Notes: generated by a model not told the origin, from the letters alone. Shown: positions 1 to 7,237, numbered from the stretch's first letter. The stretch is DNA of 14,682 bases from Candidatus Eisenbergiella stercorigallinarum (GCA_019120525.1 DWUW01000005.1:1-14682), one strand, 5' to 3'. Numbers and translations: made by a program.

Positions 1-2
1 GA

Positions 3-1145
3 AGAAAAAGATATCAGTTTGGGGCGGCGCTTGCGGCATTCTGCCTGCTGCAGGGTGCCCTGACGGCGTCCGGAGCGCCCGCAGGCGGGGAGGAGCGCCT
101 TGCGGCGGGAGTGGGAGAGATCCTGGATGTGGTTCCGGAGGCGGATACCTATGCCGGGAACGAAACGGAGGAGGAAGCTGCCGGCGGTGAGGCGAAAAAG
201 GAAGCCGCTGCCGACGCTTCCTTCCAGGATGAGCTGGTGATGACGTCCGTTTCGGATGTGTTAAACGTCCGGGACGAGCCTTCGGAGGACGCCGGGAAGG
301 TGGGATACCTTTACGCGGACTGCGGCGGGACGATCCTGGAGAGGCGGGACGGCTGGACAAAGCTGCGGTCCGGGGAGCTGGTCGGCTGGGCAAAGGATGA
401 ATATCTGCTGTTCGGGGAGGATGCGCTGGAGGAACTGGAGAATGTGGGAAGGCTTGTGGCCCATGTGACAGGCGAGACCCTCCGCATCCGCAAGGCGCCT
501 TCCGTGGATGCGGAGGTCTATGACCTGGCCGCACGGGGAGAAACCTATGAGGTGATCGATAAGGCGCAGCTGTATTACAGCGACGGCATCGAGCTGGATG
601 CCGAATGGGCGGCGGTGGATTATGAGGGGGAGACCGGATATGTATCCTCTGAATATATCGAGGTGGATTTCGAAGTGGACCATGGCGAAACGCTGGAAGA
701 GATAGCGGCCAGGGAGAGCGCGGAGGAAGGGGAGCCGGAGGAGGCTTCTTCGGAGGAAAAGGCAAATCCCGCCCCGGCAAGGAAGAACGCGGGAAGCATC
801 CCTGCCGGAACCAGCGACGTGACGCTGCTGGCGGCCCTGATCCAGTGCGAGGCCGGGAACGAAATCTATGAGGGACAGCTGGCGGTGGGCGCTGTGGTGG
901 TAAACCGGGTGAAGAGCCCCTCTTACCCCAATACGGTGAAGGACGTGATCTTTGCCTCCGGCCAGTTTACGCCTGCGGGAAACGGAAAGGTCGCCCGCCT
1001 GATCGAGAGCGGGAACCTTTCCGCAGGCTGTATCCAGGCGGCGAACGAGGCTCTGTCCGGCGTGACCAATGTGGGGAGCGCCACCCATTTCCGAAGGGCG
1101 GGCGGCCGCGACGGCATTGTGATCGGAAACCATGTGTTCTGGTAG
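3..1145 (+). CDS. Exported SH3-domain cell wall hydrolase (SleB-like), 5' end missing
   Basis: Partial gene: the reading frame is open from base 3, so its start lies before the window. An internal GTG at 111 is not the true start, because the codons before it encode the end of a signal peptide: basic residues (RKR), a hydrophobic stretch and an Ala/Gly-rich cleavage region. 380 residues are visible. Two bacterial SH3-like domains follow (about bases 234-410 and 455-665), with the typical 'LNVRDEPS' and 'LRIRKAPS' motifs. An acidic low-complexity linker comes next (about 690-780), then a C-terminal SleB/hydrolase_2 domain (about 815-1145). The 'CEAGNE' motif (Glu codon 849-851, the likely catalytic residue by family analogy), 'GQLAVGAVVVNRV' and the terminal 'IGNHVFW' fit that family, which cleaves peptidoglycan and includes spore-cortex lytic enzymes. 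It probably acts outside the membrane in wall remodelling or germination. The SH3 pair suggests wall binding. Substrate is not determinable from sequence. Confidence 0.88.
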   Translation, partial: RKRYQFGAALAAFCLLQGALTASGAPAGGEERLAAGVGEILDVVPEADTYAGNETEEEAAGGEAKKEAAADASFQDELVMTSVSDVLNVRDEPSEDAGKVGYLYADCGGTILERRDGWTKLRSGELVGWAKDEYLLFGEDALEELENVGRLVAHVTGETLRIRKAPSVDAEVYDLAARGETYEVIDKAQLYYSDGIELDAEWAAVDYEGETGYVSSEYIEVDFEVDHGETLEEIAARESAEEGEPEEASSEEKANPAPARKNAGSIPAGTSDVTLLAALIQCEAGNEIYEGQLAVGAVVVNRVKSPSYPNTVKDVIFASGQFTPAGNGKVARLIESGNLSAGCIQAANEALSGVTNVGSATHFRRAGGRDGIVIGNHVFW

Positions 1146-1168
1146 AAGAGGCCCTGCTGCCGCGCCAG

Positions 1169-1190
1169 AAAAGGATTGAATATCCTTTTT
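1169..1190 (+). terminator. Weak AT-rich hairpin with T-run after the hydrolase gene
   Basis: AAAAGGAT (1169-1176) pairs with ATCCTTTT (1182-1189) around a 5-base loop and ends in five T residues. It sits 24 bases after the hydrolase stop codon, so it may be a weak, possibly bidirectional terminator. It overlaps the -35 box of the next promoter, so both roles cannot be equally strong. Confidence 0.45.
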
Positions 1191-1204
1191 AGATATAGTA
1201 TGAT
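1176..1204 (+). promoter_or_regulatory. Putative sigma-A promoter for the argF-birA run
   Basis: TTGAAT (1176-1181) and TATGAT (1199-1204) are separated by 17 bases. It lies about 80 bases before the argF start. It is the best promoter-like pair in this gap; no experimental support. Confidence 0.55.
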
Positions 1205-1226
1205 AGGGAACGAAAGAGGACTGACG

Positions 1227-1258
1227 GGGGTTCTGCATCGACAGGGATGCGGAACCTC
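1227..1258 (+). other. Leader hairpin just before the argF ribosome site
   Basis: GGTTCTGCATC (1229-1239) pairs with GATGCGGAACC (1246-1256) with one U-G wobble and a 6-base loop; one further G-U and one G-C pair extend it. It ends about 13 bases before the Shine-Dalgarno sequence and includes the upstream ATG at 1247. It could stabilise or regulate the mRNA. No T-run follows, so it is not a terminator. Confidence 0.45.
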
Positions 1259-1282
1259 TTCATGGTGAAAGGAGAAAACGGG

Positions 1283-2293
1283 ATGGATTTAAAAGGACGC
1301 CATTTTCTGAAGCTGCTGGATTATACGCCGGAGGAGATCGGATATCTGCTCGATCTGGCGGCGGACCTGAAGGAGAAGAAGAAGCAGGGAATCCCGGTAG
1401 ACCGTTTCCGCGGGAAAAATATCGCCCTGATCTTTGAAAAGACGAGTACCAGGACCCGCTGCTCCTTTGAAGTGGCGGCCCATGATCTGGGACTTGGGAC
1501 GACCTACCTGGATCCGTCCGGTTCCCAGATCGGGAAGAAGGAGAGCATCGCGGATACTGCCAGGGTGCTGGGCCGTATGTATGAAGGGATCGAATACCGG
1601 GGCTTCGGCCAGGAGATCGTGGAAGAGCTTGCCGCTTACGCGGGTGTCCCGGTCTGGAACGGGCTGACCAATGAATTCCATCCCACGCAGATGCTGGCAG
1701 ACCTTCTGACCATCCGGGAGCACCTGGGAAGGCTGAAGGGCGTAAGGCTTGTTTATATGGGAGACGCCAGATATAACATGGGAAATTCCTATATGGTCGC
1801 CTGCGCGAAGATGGGGATGCACTTTACCGCCTGCGCGCCCCGTTCCTATTTCCCGGCGGAGGAGCTGACGGAGCAGTGCCGGCAGATCGCCGCGCGGACG
1901 GGAGGCTCCGTAACGCTCACGGAGGATGTCATGGAGGGTACGAAGGGGGCGGATGTGATCTGCACCGACGTATGGGTTTCCATGGGGGAACCGGACAGTG
2001 TCTGGGAGGAACGCATCAGGCTCCTCTCCCCCTACCGGGTGGACCGCCGGGTCATGGAAAACGCGGACGCCGGAAAGCCGGGAAGTACGATCTTCATGCA
2101 TTGCCTGCCCGCATTCCATGACCTGAAGACCGTCATTGGAAAGCAGGTCGGGGAAAGGTTCGGGGTCCGTGAGATGGAGGTAACGGACGAGGTATTCGAG
2201 TCCCCGGCGTCCGTCGTTTTTGACGAGGCGGAGAATCGGATGCATACCATCAAGGCGGTGATCGCCGCCACGCTGGGCTGGCCGGAGGAGTGA
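1283..2293 (+). CDS. argF: Ornithine carbamoyltransferase
   Basis: Transfers the carbamoyl group from carbamoyl phosphate to ornithine, giving citrulline, in the cytoplasm (arginine synthesis; the reverse direction serves the arginine deiminase route). The start is set at ATG 1283, with AAAGGAG (1269-1275) at good distance; the in-frame ATG at 1247 lies inside a leader hairpin without a ribosome site. 336 residues, usual for the longer ArgI/ArcB-like group. Diagnostic motifs: STRTR carbamoyl-phosphate loop (residues 55-59), HPTQMLADL, the SMG ornithine loop (in 'DVWVSMGEP') and HCLPAF with the active-site Cys at residue 274. No other arginine genes are in view, so biosynthetic (argF) and catabolic (arcB) roles cannot be separated; the symbol is provisional. 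Its stop codon overlaps a possible GTG start of birA, so the two are probably co-transcribed. Confidence 0.93.
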   Translation: MDLKGRHFLKLLDYTPEEIGYLLDLAADLKEKKKQGIPVDRFRGKNIALIFEKTSTRTRCSFEVAAHDLGLGTTYLDPSGSQIGKKESIADTARVLGRMYEGIEYRGFGQEIVEELAAYAGVPVWNGLTNEFHPTQMLADLLTIREHLGRLKGVRLVYMGDARYNMGNSYMVACAKMGMHFTACAPRSYFPAEELTEQCRQIAARTGGSVTLTEDVMEGTKGADVICTDVWVSMGEPDSVWEERIRLLSPYRVDRRVMENADAGKPGSTIFMHCLPAFHDLKTVIGKQVGERFGVREMEVTDEVFESPASVVFDEAENRMHTIKAVIAATLGWPEE

Positions 2294-2298
2294 ACGGT

Positions 2299-3279
2299 TT
2301 GAGAAAGACGGAGATCCTCACGCTGCTCCGGGAAAGCGGAGGCTATCTGTCCGGACAGGAGCTGTGCGGACGGCTGGGCGTTTCCAGGACGGCGGTGTGG
2401 AAGATCATCAATCAACTGAAGGAAGAAGGCTATGAGATCGAGGCGGTGCCAAACAGAGGGTATCGCCTGACCGCGTCTCCGGACCTTCTGGGAGAGAGCG
2501 AGATCAGAAGCCGGCTGCGTACGCGGTGGGCCGGAAAAAACCTGATCTTCCGCCAGACGACGGGCTCCACAAACGCGGACGCCAAGGCGGAGGCGGAGAA
2601 GGGCGCTCCAGAGGGGACGCTCGTGGTGGCGGAGCGCCAGGAGGCGGGCCGCGGAAGACGGGGCAGGCAGTGGTATTCCCCGGAGGGGAGCAACCTTTAT
2701 TTTACCCTGCTGACGCGCCCTTCCTGCGAGCCGGACCAGGCCTGCATGCTCACACTGGTGATGGCGCTCGCGGTGGCGGAGGCCGTGAAAGAGCAGGGGC
2801 TTGAGGCAGGGATCAAATGGCCCAATGACATCGTGGTTTCCGGAAAGAAGGTCTGCGGCATCCTGACGGAGATGAGCGCGGAGCCGGATTTTATCCATTA
2901 CGTGGTGATCGGGACGGGCATTAACGTAAACCAGGAGGCTTTTCCGGAAGAGATCGCCGCGACGGCCACCTCCCTCTGCCGGGAAAAAGGGAGCCGCGTT
3001 TCACGCGCGGGGCTTCTGGCGGCGGTGATGGGCCGCTTTGAAAGCGCCTATGCGCGGTTTTTGGAGAGCCGGGACCTGTCCGGGATCCGGAAGGATTACG
3101 AGGGGCTACTTTTAAATAAGGATAAGCCTGTGCGGGTCCTGGATCCGAAGGGCGAATATGAAGGGATTGCCGAAGGGATCAACGAACGGGGAGAGCTTCT
3201 TGTCAGGCGCAGGGACGGAACGACGGAATGCGTTTACGCGGGGGAGGTTTCCATCCGCGGCATTTACGGATATGTGTGA
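2299..3279 (+). CDS. birA: Bifunctional biotin-protein ligase / biotin operon repressor (class II BirA)
   Basis: Activates biotin with ATP and attaches it to a lysine of biotin carrier proteins; the N-terminal winged helix (about residues 1-62, 'LCGRLGVSRTAVWKIINQL') suggests it also represses biotin genes. The catalytic domain carries the biotinyl-AMP loop GRGRRGR (residues 117-123), KWPND with the key Lys 173, 'KVCGILTE' and 'GTGINV'. A small C-terminal SH3-like domain follows. 326 residues, standard length. Start choice: GGAGGAG (2284-2290) is 8 bases before TTG 2299, whereas GTG 2290 overlaps that ribosome site and the argF stop; TTG is preferred, GTG possible. A biotin-dependent carboxyltransferase at 8959 is a plausible member of the enzyme class it serves, though its carrier subunit is not in the window. 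Adjacency to coaX recalls known BirA-CoaX fusions in Neisseria. Confidence 0.93.
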   Translation: MRKTEILTLLRESGGYLSGQELCGRLGVSRTAVWKIINQLKEEGYEIEAVPNRGYRLTASPDLLGESEIRSRLRTRWAGKNLIFRQTTGSTNADAKAEAEKGAPEGTLVVAERQEAGRGRRGRQWYSPEGSNLYFTLLTRPSCEPDQACMLTLVMALAVAEAVKEQGLEAGIKWPNDIVVSGKKVCGILTEMSAEPDFIHYVVIGTGINVNQEAFPEEIAATATSLCREKGSRVSRAGLLAAVMGRFESAYARFLESRDLSGIRKDYEGLLLNKDKPVRVLDPKGEYEGIAEGINERGELLVRRRDGTTECVYAGEVSIRGIYGYV

Positions 3280-3303
3280 GACGGAAAGGAAGTATGGATA
3301 CCT

Positions 3304-3657
3304 ATGGAAGAAACGGGACAGGTTGTGCTCTGCGGAGCCAATTCCTACGAGCAGAAGTATTTTTTTAATCCGGATTTTAAGATGCTGCCCCAGTCCGTCC
3401 AGGATGAGCTGCACATTATCTGCGTGCTGTTCACGGAAGAGGCGGGAGGGATCTTTACCATCCTGTTTGAGCCGGACGGTGGTGTGACGCTGGAAACGCA
3501 GGCAGCCGAGGAAGATTATCTTTACGATGAGGTGAGCGCCGGGCTCCTGCTTGGAGAGATCCGGAGGAAGCGGAAGGAACTGCTGGAGTCCCTGAGCCTT
3601 TACTACCGTGCCGCGGTACTGAAGGAAGACGTGGGAGGCCTGCTGGAAGAGGAATGA
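3304..3657 (+). CDS. Small conserved-looking protein of unknown function between birA and coaX
   Basis: 117 residues, acidic, no signal peptide or membrane segment, so probably cytoplasmic. I do not recognise a catalytic motif. It opens with 'CGANSYEQKYFFNP', continues with alternating hydrophobic stretches that look like beta strands ('IICVLFTEEAGGIFTILFE'), and ends in a likely helical Lys/Arg/Glu-rich half ('GEIRRKRKELLESL'). From memory it resembles a short Lachnospiraceae family (possibly DUF6145) often found by coaX; this is low-certainty recall, not a search. The start at ATG 3304 has GGAAAGGAAG (3283-3292) about 11 bases upstream, a little far. It lies 24 bases after birA and 46 before coaX in the same direction, so it is likely co-transcribed with both. 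Codon use looks like its neighbours. Confidence 0.75.
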   Translation: MEETGQVVLCGANSYEQKYFFNPDFKMLPQSVQDELHIICVLFTEEAGGIFTILFEPDGGVTLETQAAEEDYLYDEVSAGLLLGEIRRKRKELLESLSLYYRAAVLKEDVGGLLEEE

Positions 3658-3703
3658 AATTCCATGGTTTGAATGCCGCGGGGAGCGGCCGAAAGGAAAC
3701 GGT

Positions 3704-4474
3704 ATGATTTTAGCGATCGATGTTGGAAATACGAATATTACCTGCGGAGTCTATGAAGGGAAAAAGCTGGTGACAACCTTCCGTATGATGTCGAAGCTGT
3801 CCCATACGTCCGACGAATACGGGATGAATATCCGGCAGCTTCTGATGTTTGACGGGATCACGAAGGAGCAGATAGAAGGGACCGTGATCGCGAGCGTGGT
3901 GCCGAACATCATGCACTCCCTGGTCGGGGGGATCACCCGGTATCTGGGGACGCCTCCGCTGATCGTGGGTGCGGGGACCAGGACAGGGATCCGGATCGTG
4001 ACGGAGAATCCCAAAGAGATCGGGCCGGACCGGATCGTGGATGCGGTGGCGGCCTATGAAAAGTACGGCGGCCCGGTGCTGGTCCTGGATTTCGGCACGG
4101 CGACTACCTATGATTATGTGACAAAGGAGGGCTGCTTTGCCGCGGGCATCACGGCGCCGGGGATCCGGATCAGCGCCAAGGCGCTGTGGGAAGATACGGC
4201 GAAGCTCCCTGTGGTGGAGATCCGAAAGCCCAAAAGCATCCTGGCCCAGGAAACCATTTCCAGCATGCAGGCCGGCCTGGTTTTCGGGCAGATCGGGCAG
4301 ACGGAGTATATTGTCAACATGGTGAAAAAGGAGACCGGCATTCCGGACATGAAGGTGGTGGCAACGGGCGGACTGGGACGCATCATCGCCGATGAGACGG
4401 ATGTGATCGATATCTATGACAGCTCTCTGACGCTGGACGGGCTGCAGATCATTTATGAAAAGAACAGGAAATAA
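3704..4474 (+). CDS. coaX: Type III pantothenate kinase
   Basis: Phosphorylates pantothenate with ATP, the first step of coenzyme A synthesis, in the cytoplasm. Type III enzymes belong to the ASKHA fold and are not inhibited by CoA. 256 residues, the usual size. Visible motifs: 'DVGNTNI' phosphate-binding loop at residues 6-12, 'DFGTATTYDYV' in the middle, 'GITAPGIRISAKAL' (the family's conserved G-I-x-P-G segment) and the glycine-rich 'GGLGR' near the C-terminus. The ATG has AAAGGA (3692-3697) 6 bases upstream. It follows birA and the small unknown gene and precedes dusB by 27 bases, with no promoter or terminator in between. CoA made here feeds both the carboxyltransferase and the phosphopantetheinyl transferase found further along the window. 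Confidence 0.95.
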   Translation: MILAIDVGNTNITCGVYEGKKLVTTFRMMSKLSHTSDEYGMNIRQLLMFDGITKEQIEGTVIASVVPNIMHSLVGGITRYLGTPPLIVGAGTRTGIRIVTENPKEIGPDRIVDAVAAYEKYGGPVLVLDFGTATTYDYVTKEGCFAAGITAPGIRISAKALWEDTAKLPVVEIRKPKSILAQETISSMQAGLVFGQIGQTEYIVNMVKKETGIPDMKVVATGGLGRIIADETDVIDIYDSSLTLDGLQIIYEKNRK

Positions 4475-4501
4475 AAAAGACGGAGCGGAGAACGGACAGA
4501 A

Positions 4502-5467
4502 ATGGAAAAACTTCGGATCGGCAGCGTGGTTTTGGACAACCGGGTGATCCTCGCACCAATGGCAGGGGTAAGCGACCTGCCATTTCGTCTGCTCTGCAGG
4601 CAGCAGGGCGCGGGCATGGTGTGCAGCGAGATGGTGAGCGCCAAAGCGATCTTTTACCATAACAAGAATACGGAAAGCCTGCTCGAGATCCATGGGCAGG
4701 AGGGACCCGTTTCCCTGCAGCTGTTCGGAAGCGACCCGGAGCTGATGGCGCAGATGGCAAAGCGGATTGAGGAGCGTCCCTTTGCCGTCCTGGATATCAA
4801 TATGGGCTGCCCGGTCCCCAAGGTGGTGAACAACGGGGAAGGCTCCGCCCTGATGAAGGATCCGCTGCTGGCGGGACGGATCATCGCCGCAGTGGCCGGG
4901 GCGGTGAAAAAGCCGGTGACGGTGAAGATCCGGAAGGGCTTCGATGAGGATCATGTGAACGCGGTGGAGCTGGCGCATATCGCCCAGGAAAGCGGGGCGG
5001 CGGCAGTCACGGTCCACGGCAGGACCAGACAGCAGTTCTACTCCGGGAAGGCGGACTGGGATATCATCGCGCAGGTGAAGGCGGCGGTACGGATCCCCGT
5101 GATCGGGAACGGGGATGTGACCGGGCCGGAGACGGCGGAGCAGATGCTGAAGCAGACCGGCTGCGACGCGATAGCGATCGGCCGGGCTGCCAGGGGAAAT
5201 CCATGGATCTTCGGCCGGACGGCGCGTTACCTGGAAACCGGGGAGCTGCTTCCCCTGCCTTCCAGAGAGGAGATGCGGGAAATGATCCTGCGCCACGCGT
5301 CCCTTCTTGTGCGGTATAAGGGGGAGCATACGGCGATCCTGGAAATGAGGAAGCATGTGGGCTGGTACACCGCAGGCTGGCCGGGGTCTTCAAAGCTCAG
5401 GGAACAGGCCTGCCGGATGGAAACGCTGGAACAGCTGAGGACGCTTTTTGGAGAGGCGGAAGGATGA
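4502..5467 (+). CDS. dusB: tRNA-dihydrouridine synthase (DusB type)
   Basis: FMN-dependent enzyme that reduces specific uridines in the tRNA D-loop to dihydrouridine with NADPH. 321 residues, a full-length TIM barrel followed by the small helical domain. Motifs: 'APMAGVSDLPFR' at the start, 'NMGCPVPKV' with the catalytic Cys at residue 103, 'VHGRTRQQFYSG', the FMN phosphate site 'GNGDV' and 'IGRAARGNPWIF'. The ribosome site is modest (GGAG at 4487-4490, 11 bases from ATG). Gene order coaX-dusB-unknown-greA is packed; the end overlaps a possible TTG start of the next gene by 20 bases. Assignment to the DusB/NifR3 group rather than DusA or DusC rests on the motif set and the absence of proteobacterial features. 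Confidence 0.93.
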   Translation: MEKLRIGSVVLDNRVILAPMAGVSDLPFRLLCRQQGAGMVCSEMVSAKAIFYHNKNTESLLEIHGQEGPVSLQLFGSDPELMAQMAKRIEERPFAVLDINMGCPVPKVVNNGEGSALMKDPLLAGRIIAAVAGAVKKPVTVKIRKGFDEDHVNAVELAHIAQESGAAAVTVHGRTRQQFYSGKADWDIIAQVKAAVRIPVIGNGDVTGPETAEQMLKQTGCDAIAIGRAARGNPWIFGRTARYLETGELLPLPSREEMREMILRHASLLVRYKGEHTAILEMRKHVGWYTAGWPGSSKLREQACRMETLEQLRTLFGEAEG

Positions 5468-5525
5468 TCCGGAATCTTTCCCTGCGATTTTGCATGAAAG
5501 GAAGCGTTTTCGCATAGTCTGGAGT

Positions 5526-6485
5526 ATGGAATATCTGGACGCCTATCTGATCCGGGAAACGGAGAAAAAAACCTCATATCTGCCCTTTTTCCGGCCCTGC
5601 GCGGGCCGGCTGGAACGCTTTTCGGACAGGGACGAAGAGACGGAGGTCACGTTTGTGCTGGTTCCGTCCCGTTTGCTGGACCGGCCGGAGAAGCTGGAAA
5701 AGCAGCTGCTTCGCGACGCGGCACGCCGGCCGCCGCGCGGGCTGGTCTGGTACGAGGACAGGCTCCGGAGAGCGCTGTATGCGGGCAGGCCGGACGGTGG
5801 GAAAGGGACAGGGGCAGGCAAAGCGGAGATGGGCGAAACGGAGGCCGCCGCGGGAAGCTTCCTTCCGGAACGGTTCTTCTGTTCCCTTCTGTACCGGGAA
5901 CAGCCCTTCCGGGAGAATGTGATCCTTTTTCTGCCGGAAGCGCGGGAGCATGAGGCCGGCAGGCTCCCTTACGCGCAGGAGGAGTGGGTGAGGGGGCTTC
6001 TGGAGGAAAAGAGCGGCAGGCTGAACGGCCTTCTGCTTGTGAGCCCGGTTTTTACGCAAAACGCGGGAAGCGTCCCGCTGATGGAAGACGGCTCCTGGTT
6101 TGGCCGGATCTATCAGGAGACGGGGCTTCCCGTGATCGGCGCGGGGCGGCTGCCGGAATATTTCCGGGACAGGCCGGCAGACCGTACGGCCTGTATCGAC
6201 GCGGGGCTGTCCGGGCCGCTTCCCGTCCGCAGCCTTCCTGAGGGGACGCTCTATCTGGACATGACCTCCGATGCCGGAAAGGAACGGACGCTGTACGCGA
6301 AGCGCAGGGATGTCCGCTACGTGAGCCTTCGGATGTACCTTGACACCTATGTGAGAAAAAGGTATAATACGAACCGTTGTAAAATGGAAGAAAAAGACCG
6401 TCGGCATCTGCCGTCCGGGGCTTTCAAAGTTATGAAGAGGAAAGGAAATGAAGATGGAAGAAAAGAAAAATATCCTTACTTATGA
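5526..6485 (+). CDS. Unrecognised protein between dusB and greA
   Basis: I do not recognise this protein. From ATG 5526 it has 319 residues; an in-frame TTG at 5448 would add 26 and overlap dusB. Neither start is well supported (GGAG at 5521-5524 is too close to the ATG; GAGG at 5436-5439 would serve the TTG), so the start is uncertain. No signal peptide or membrane helix. It is very rich in Arg, Gly and Pro, with a low-complexity linker at about 5800-5850 (GGKGTGAGKAE). Short hydrophobic strands ('NGLLLVSPV', 'GLPVIGAGRLPEYF') hint at an alpha/beta fold. A 'YLDMTSD...RYVSLRMYLDTYVRKRYN' segment looks like the conserved C-terminal core. The tail after it is encoded by the greA promoter, leader and ribosome site and overlaps greA by 38 bases, so it may be unconserved. 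Codon use matches the neighbours and no long competing frame explains the region better. Confidence 0.68.
   Translation: MEYLDAYLIRETEKKTSYLPFFRPCAGRLERFSDRDEETEVTFVLVPSRLLDRPEKLEKQLLRDAARRPPRGLVWYEDRLRRALYAGRPDGGKGTGAGKAEMGETEAAAGSFLPERFFCSLLYREQPFRENVILFLPEAREHEAGRLPYAQEEWVRGLLEEKSGRLNGLLLVSPVFTQNAGSVPLMEDGSWFGRIYQETGLPVIGAGRLPEYFRDRPADRTACIDAGLSGPLPVRSLPEGTLYLDMTSDAGKERTLYAKRRDVRYVSLRMYLDTYVRKRYNTNRCKMEEKDRRHLPSGAFKVMKRKGNEDGRKEKYPYL
6340..6368 (+). promoter_or_regulatory. Perfect-consensus sigma-A promoter for greA, inside the preceding gene
   Basis: TTGACA (6340-6345), 17 bases, TATAAT (6363-6368): both boxes and the spacing match the consensus exactly. It lies 79 bases before the greA start and within the coding end of the unknown gene, where the -35 box reads as part of Leu-Asp-Thr codons. 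It should give greA strong transcription independent of the upstream run. Confidence 0.85.
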
Positions 6486-6936
6486 AGGGCTCCGCAGGTA
6501 TGAGGATGAGCTGCATGAGCTGAAGGTTGTCAAGAGGCAGGAAGTGGCCCAGAAGATCAAGGAAGCCAGGGAGCAGGGCGACCTGTCCGAGAATGCGGAA
6601 TATGATGCGGCGAAGGATGAACAGCGTGACATCGAGGCGAGGATCGAAGAACTGGAGAAGATCCTGAAGAACGCCGAGGTGGTGGTGGAAGACGAGGTGG
6701 ATCTGGAAAAGATCAACATCGGCTGCCGCGTGAAGATCCTGGATCTGGAATATAACGAAGAGCTGGAGTATAAGATCGTAGGATCCACCGAGGCAAACAG
6801 CCTGAAGGGAAAGATCTCCAACGAATCTCCTGTGGGCAAGGCTCTGATCGGAGCGAAGGTGGGAGACGTGGTAAACGTGGAGACCCAGGTGGGAAATCTG
6901 CAGTACAAGGTCCTGGAGATCCAGCGTTCCAACTGA
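6448..6936 (+). CDS. greA: Transcription elongation factor GreA
   Basis: Enters the RNA polymerase secondary channel and stimulates cleavage of the transcript 3' end, rescuing backtracked complexes. 162 residues, normal for GreA: an N-terminal coiled coil (to about residue 78) with the acidic tip 'GDLSENAEYDAAKDEQ' (from about residue 44) that carries the functional Asp/Glu, then the globular FKBP-like domain with 'ISNESPVGKALIGAKVGD'. Two starts are possible: ATG 6448 with AGAGG (6436-6440), or ATG 6454 with AAAGGA (6441-6446); they differ by two residues. It overlaps the previous gene by 38 bases but has its own promoter and terminator, so it can be a single-gene transcript. No lysyl-tRNA synthetase gene follows, although greA-lysS pairing is common in Clostridia. 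Confidence 0.96.
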   Translation: MKMEEKKNILTYEGLRRYEDELHELKVVKRQEVAQKIKEAREQGDLSENAEYDAAKDEQRDIEARIEELEKILKNAEVVVEDEVDLEKINIGCRVKILDLEYNEELEYKIVGSTEANSLKGKISNESPVGKALIGAKVGDVVNVETQVGNLQYKVLEIQRSN

Positions 6937-6955
6937 GCGTGGGAAGACAGGGAAG

Positions 6956-7005
6956 AAATCCCGCGGCCGGCATTGTCGGATATGACTGCCGGCCGCGGGA
7001 TTTTT
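6956..7005 (+). terminator. Intrinsic terminator of greA
   Basis: A 17-bp perfect stem: 6956-6972 (GC core CCCGCGGCCGGCA) with 6987-7003, loop of 14 bases, with T residues to 7005. It begins 20 bases after the greA stop. The A-run before and T-run after would allow it to work in both directions. Confidence 0.9.
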
Positions 7006-7207
7006 GCACGGGAGGCGTCCGGTGATGAATAAAATTTATAAATATTTATAAATTAACAGAATTTAGTAAATCAAAGGAATTTCCCATAGGGGGAAGGCGC
7101 GGCAGGGCACGGCAATCCAAGTTTTTTATCAGGTACTGTTTTTTTATGGGAAATCCTGGCCTAATTCTTAAAATATCCGAAATTCTGTATATTTTTTCAA
7201 AGAGTTG
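7006..7207. other. AT-rich gene-free stretch between greA terminator and the XRE gene promoter
   Basis: No credible coding frame is present. The part at 7025-7070 is almost wholly A and T (short ATTTATAAATATTTATAAAT-like runs). It is followed by a G/C-richer island (7089-7126), two T-runs (7122-7127 and 7139-7145) and another AT stretch up to the promoter at 7208. The main structure is the inverted repeat 7075-7157, listed separately. No known riboswitch signature was recognised. Confidence 0.6.
7075..7157. repeat. Imperfect 13-bp inverted repeat enclosing 56 bases
   Basis: The left arm at 7075-7088 (AGGA-A-TTTCCCATA) pairs with the right arm at 7145-7157 (TATGGGAAATCCT): 13 pairs with a single bulged A. 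The enclosed 56 bases hold a G-rich island and a T-run. It could close a structured RNA or mark a mobile or excised segment; neither is shown. Confidence 0.6.
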
Positions 7208-7237
7208 TTGCAAAATGAATGGGAAGTAGTGTACAAT
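7208..7237 (+). promoter_or_regulatory. Putative promoter for the XRE-glf pair
   Basis: TTGCAA (7208-7213), 18 bases, TACAAT (7232-7237), 48 bases before the start codon at 7286. TTGTTG at 7205 is an alternative -35 but with a poor spacing of 21. Confidence 0.6.

Noticed and set aside
261..1238. A 325-codon open frame on the minus strand opposite the hydrolase gene
   Set aside because: Shadow frame: no recognisable domain, while the plus strand carries SH3 and SleB motifs.
3710..5356. A 548-codon open frame on the minus strand opposite coaX and dusB
   Set aside because: Both plus-strand genes have full family motifs, and the minus-strand frame is rich in His, Pro and Arg as expected for the shadow of GC-rich genes. 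No ribosome site or known motif.
7025..7207. A riboswitch or origin in the AT-rich gap
   Set aside because: No known riboswitch core, no DnaA-box cluster and no replication gene nearby.
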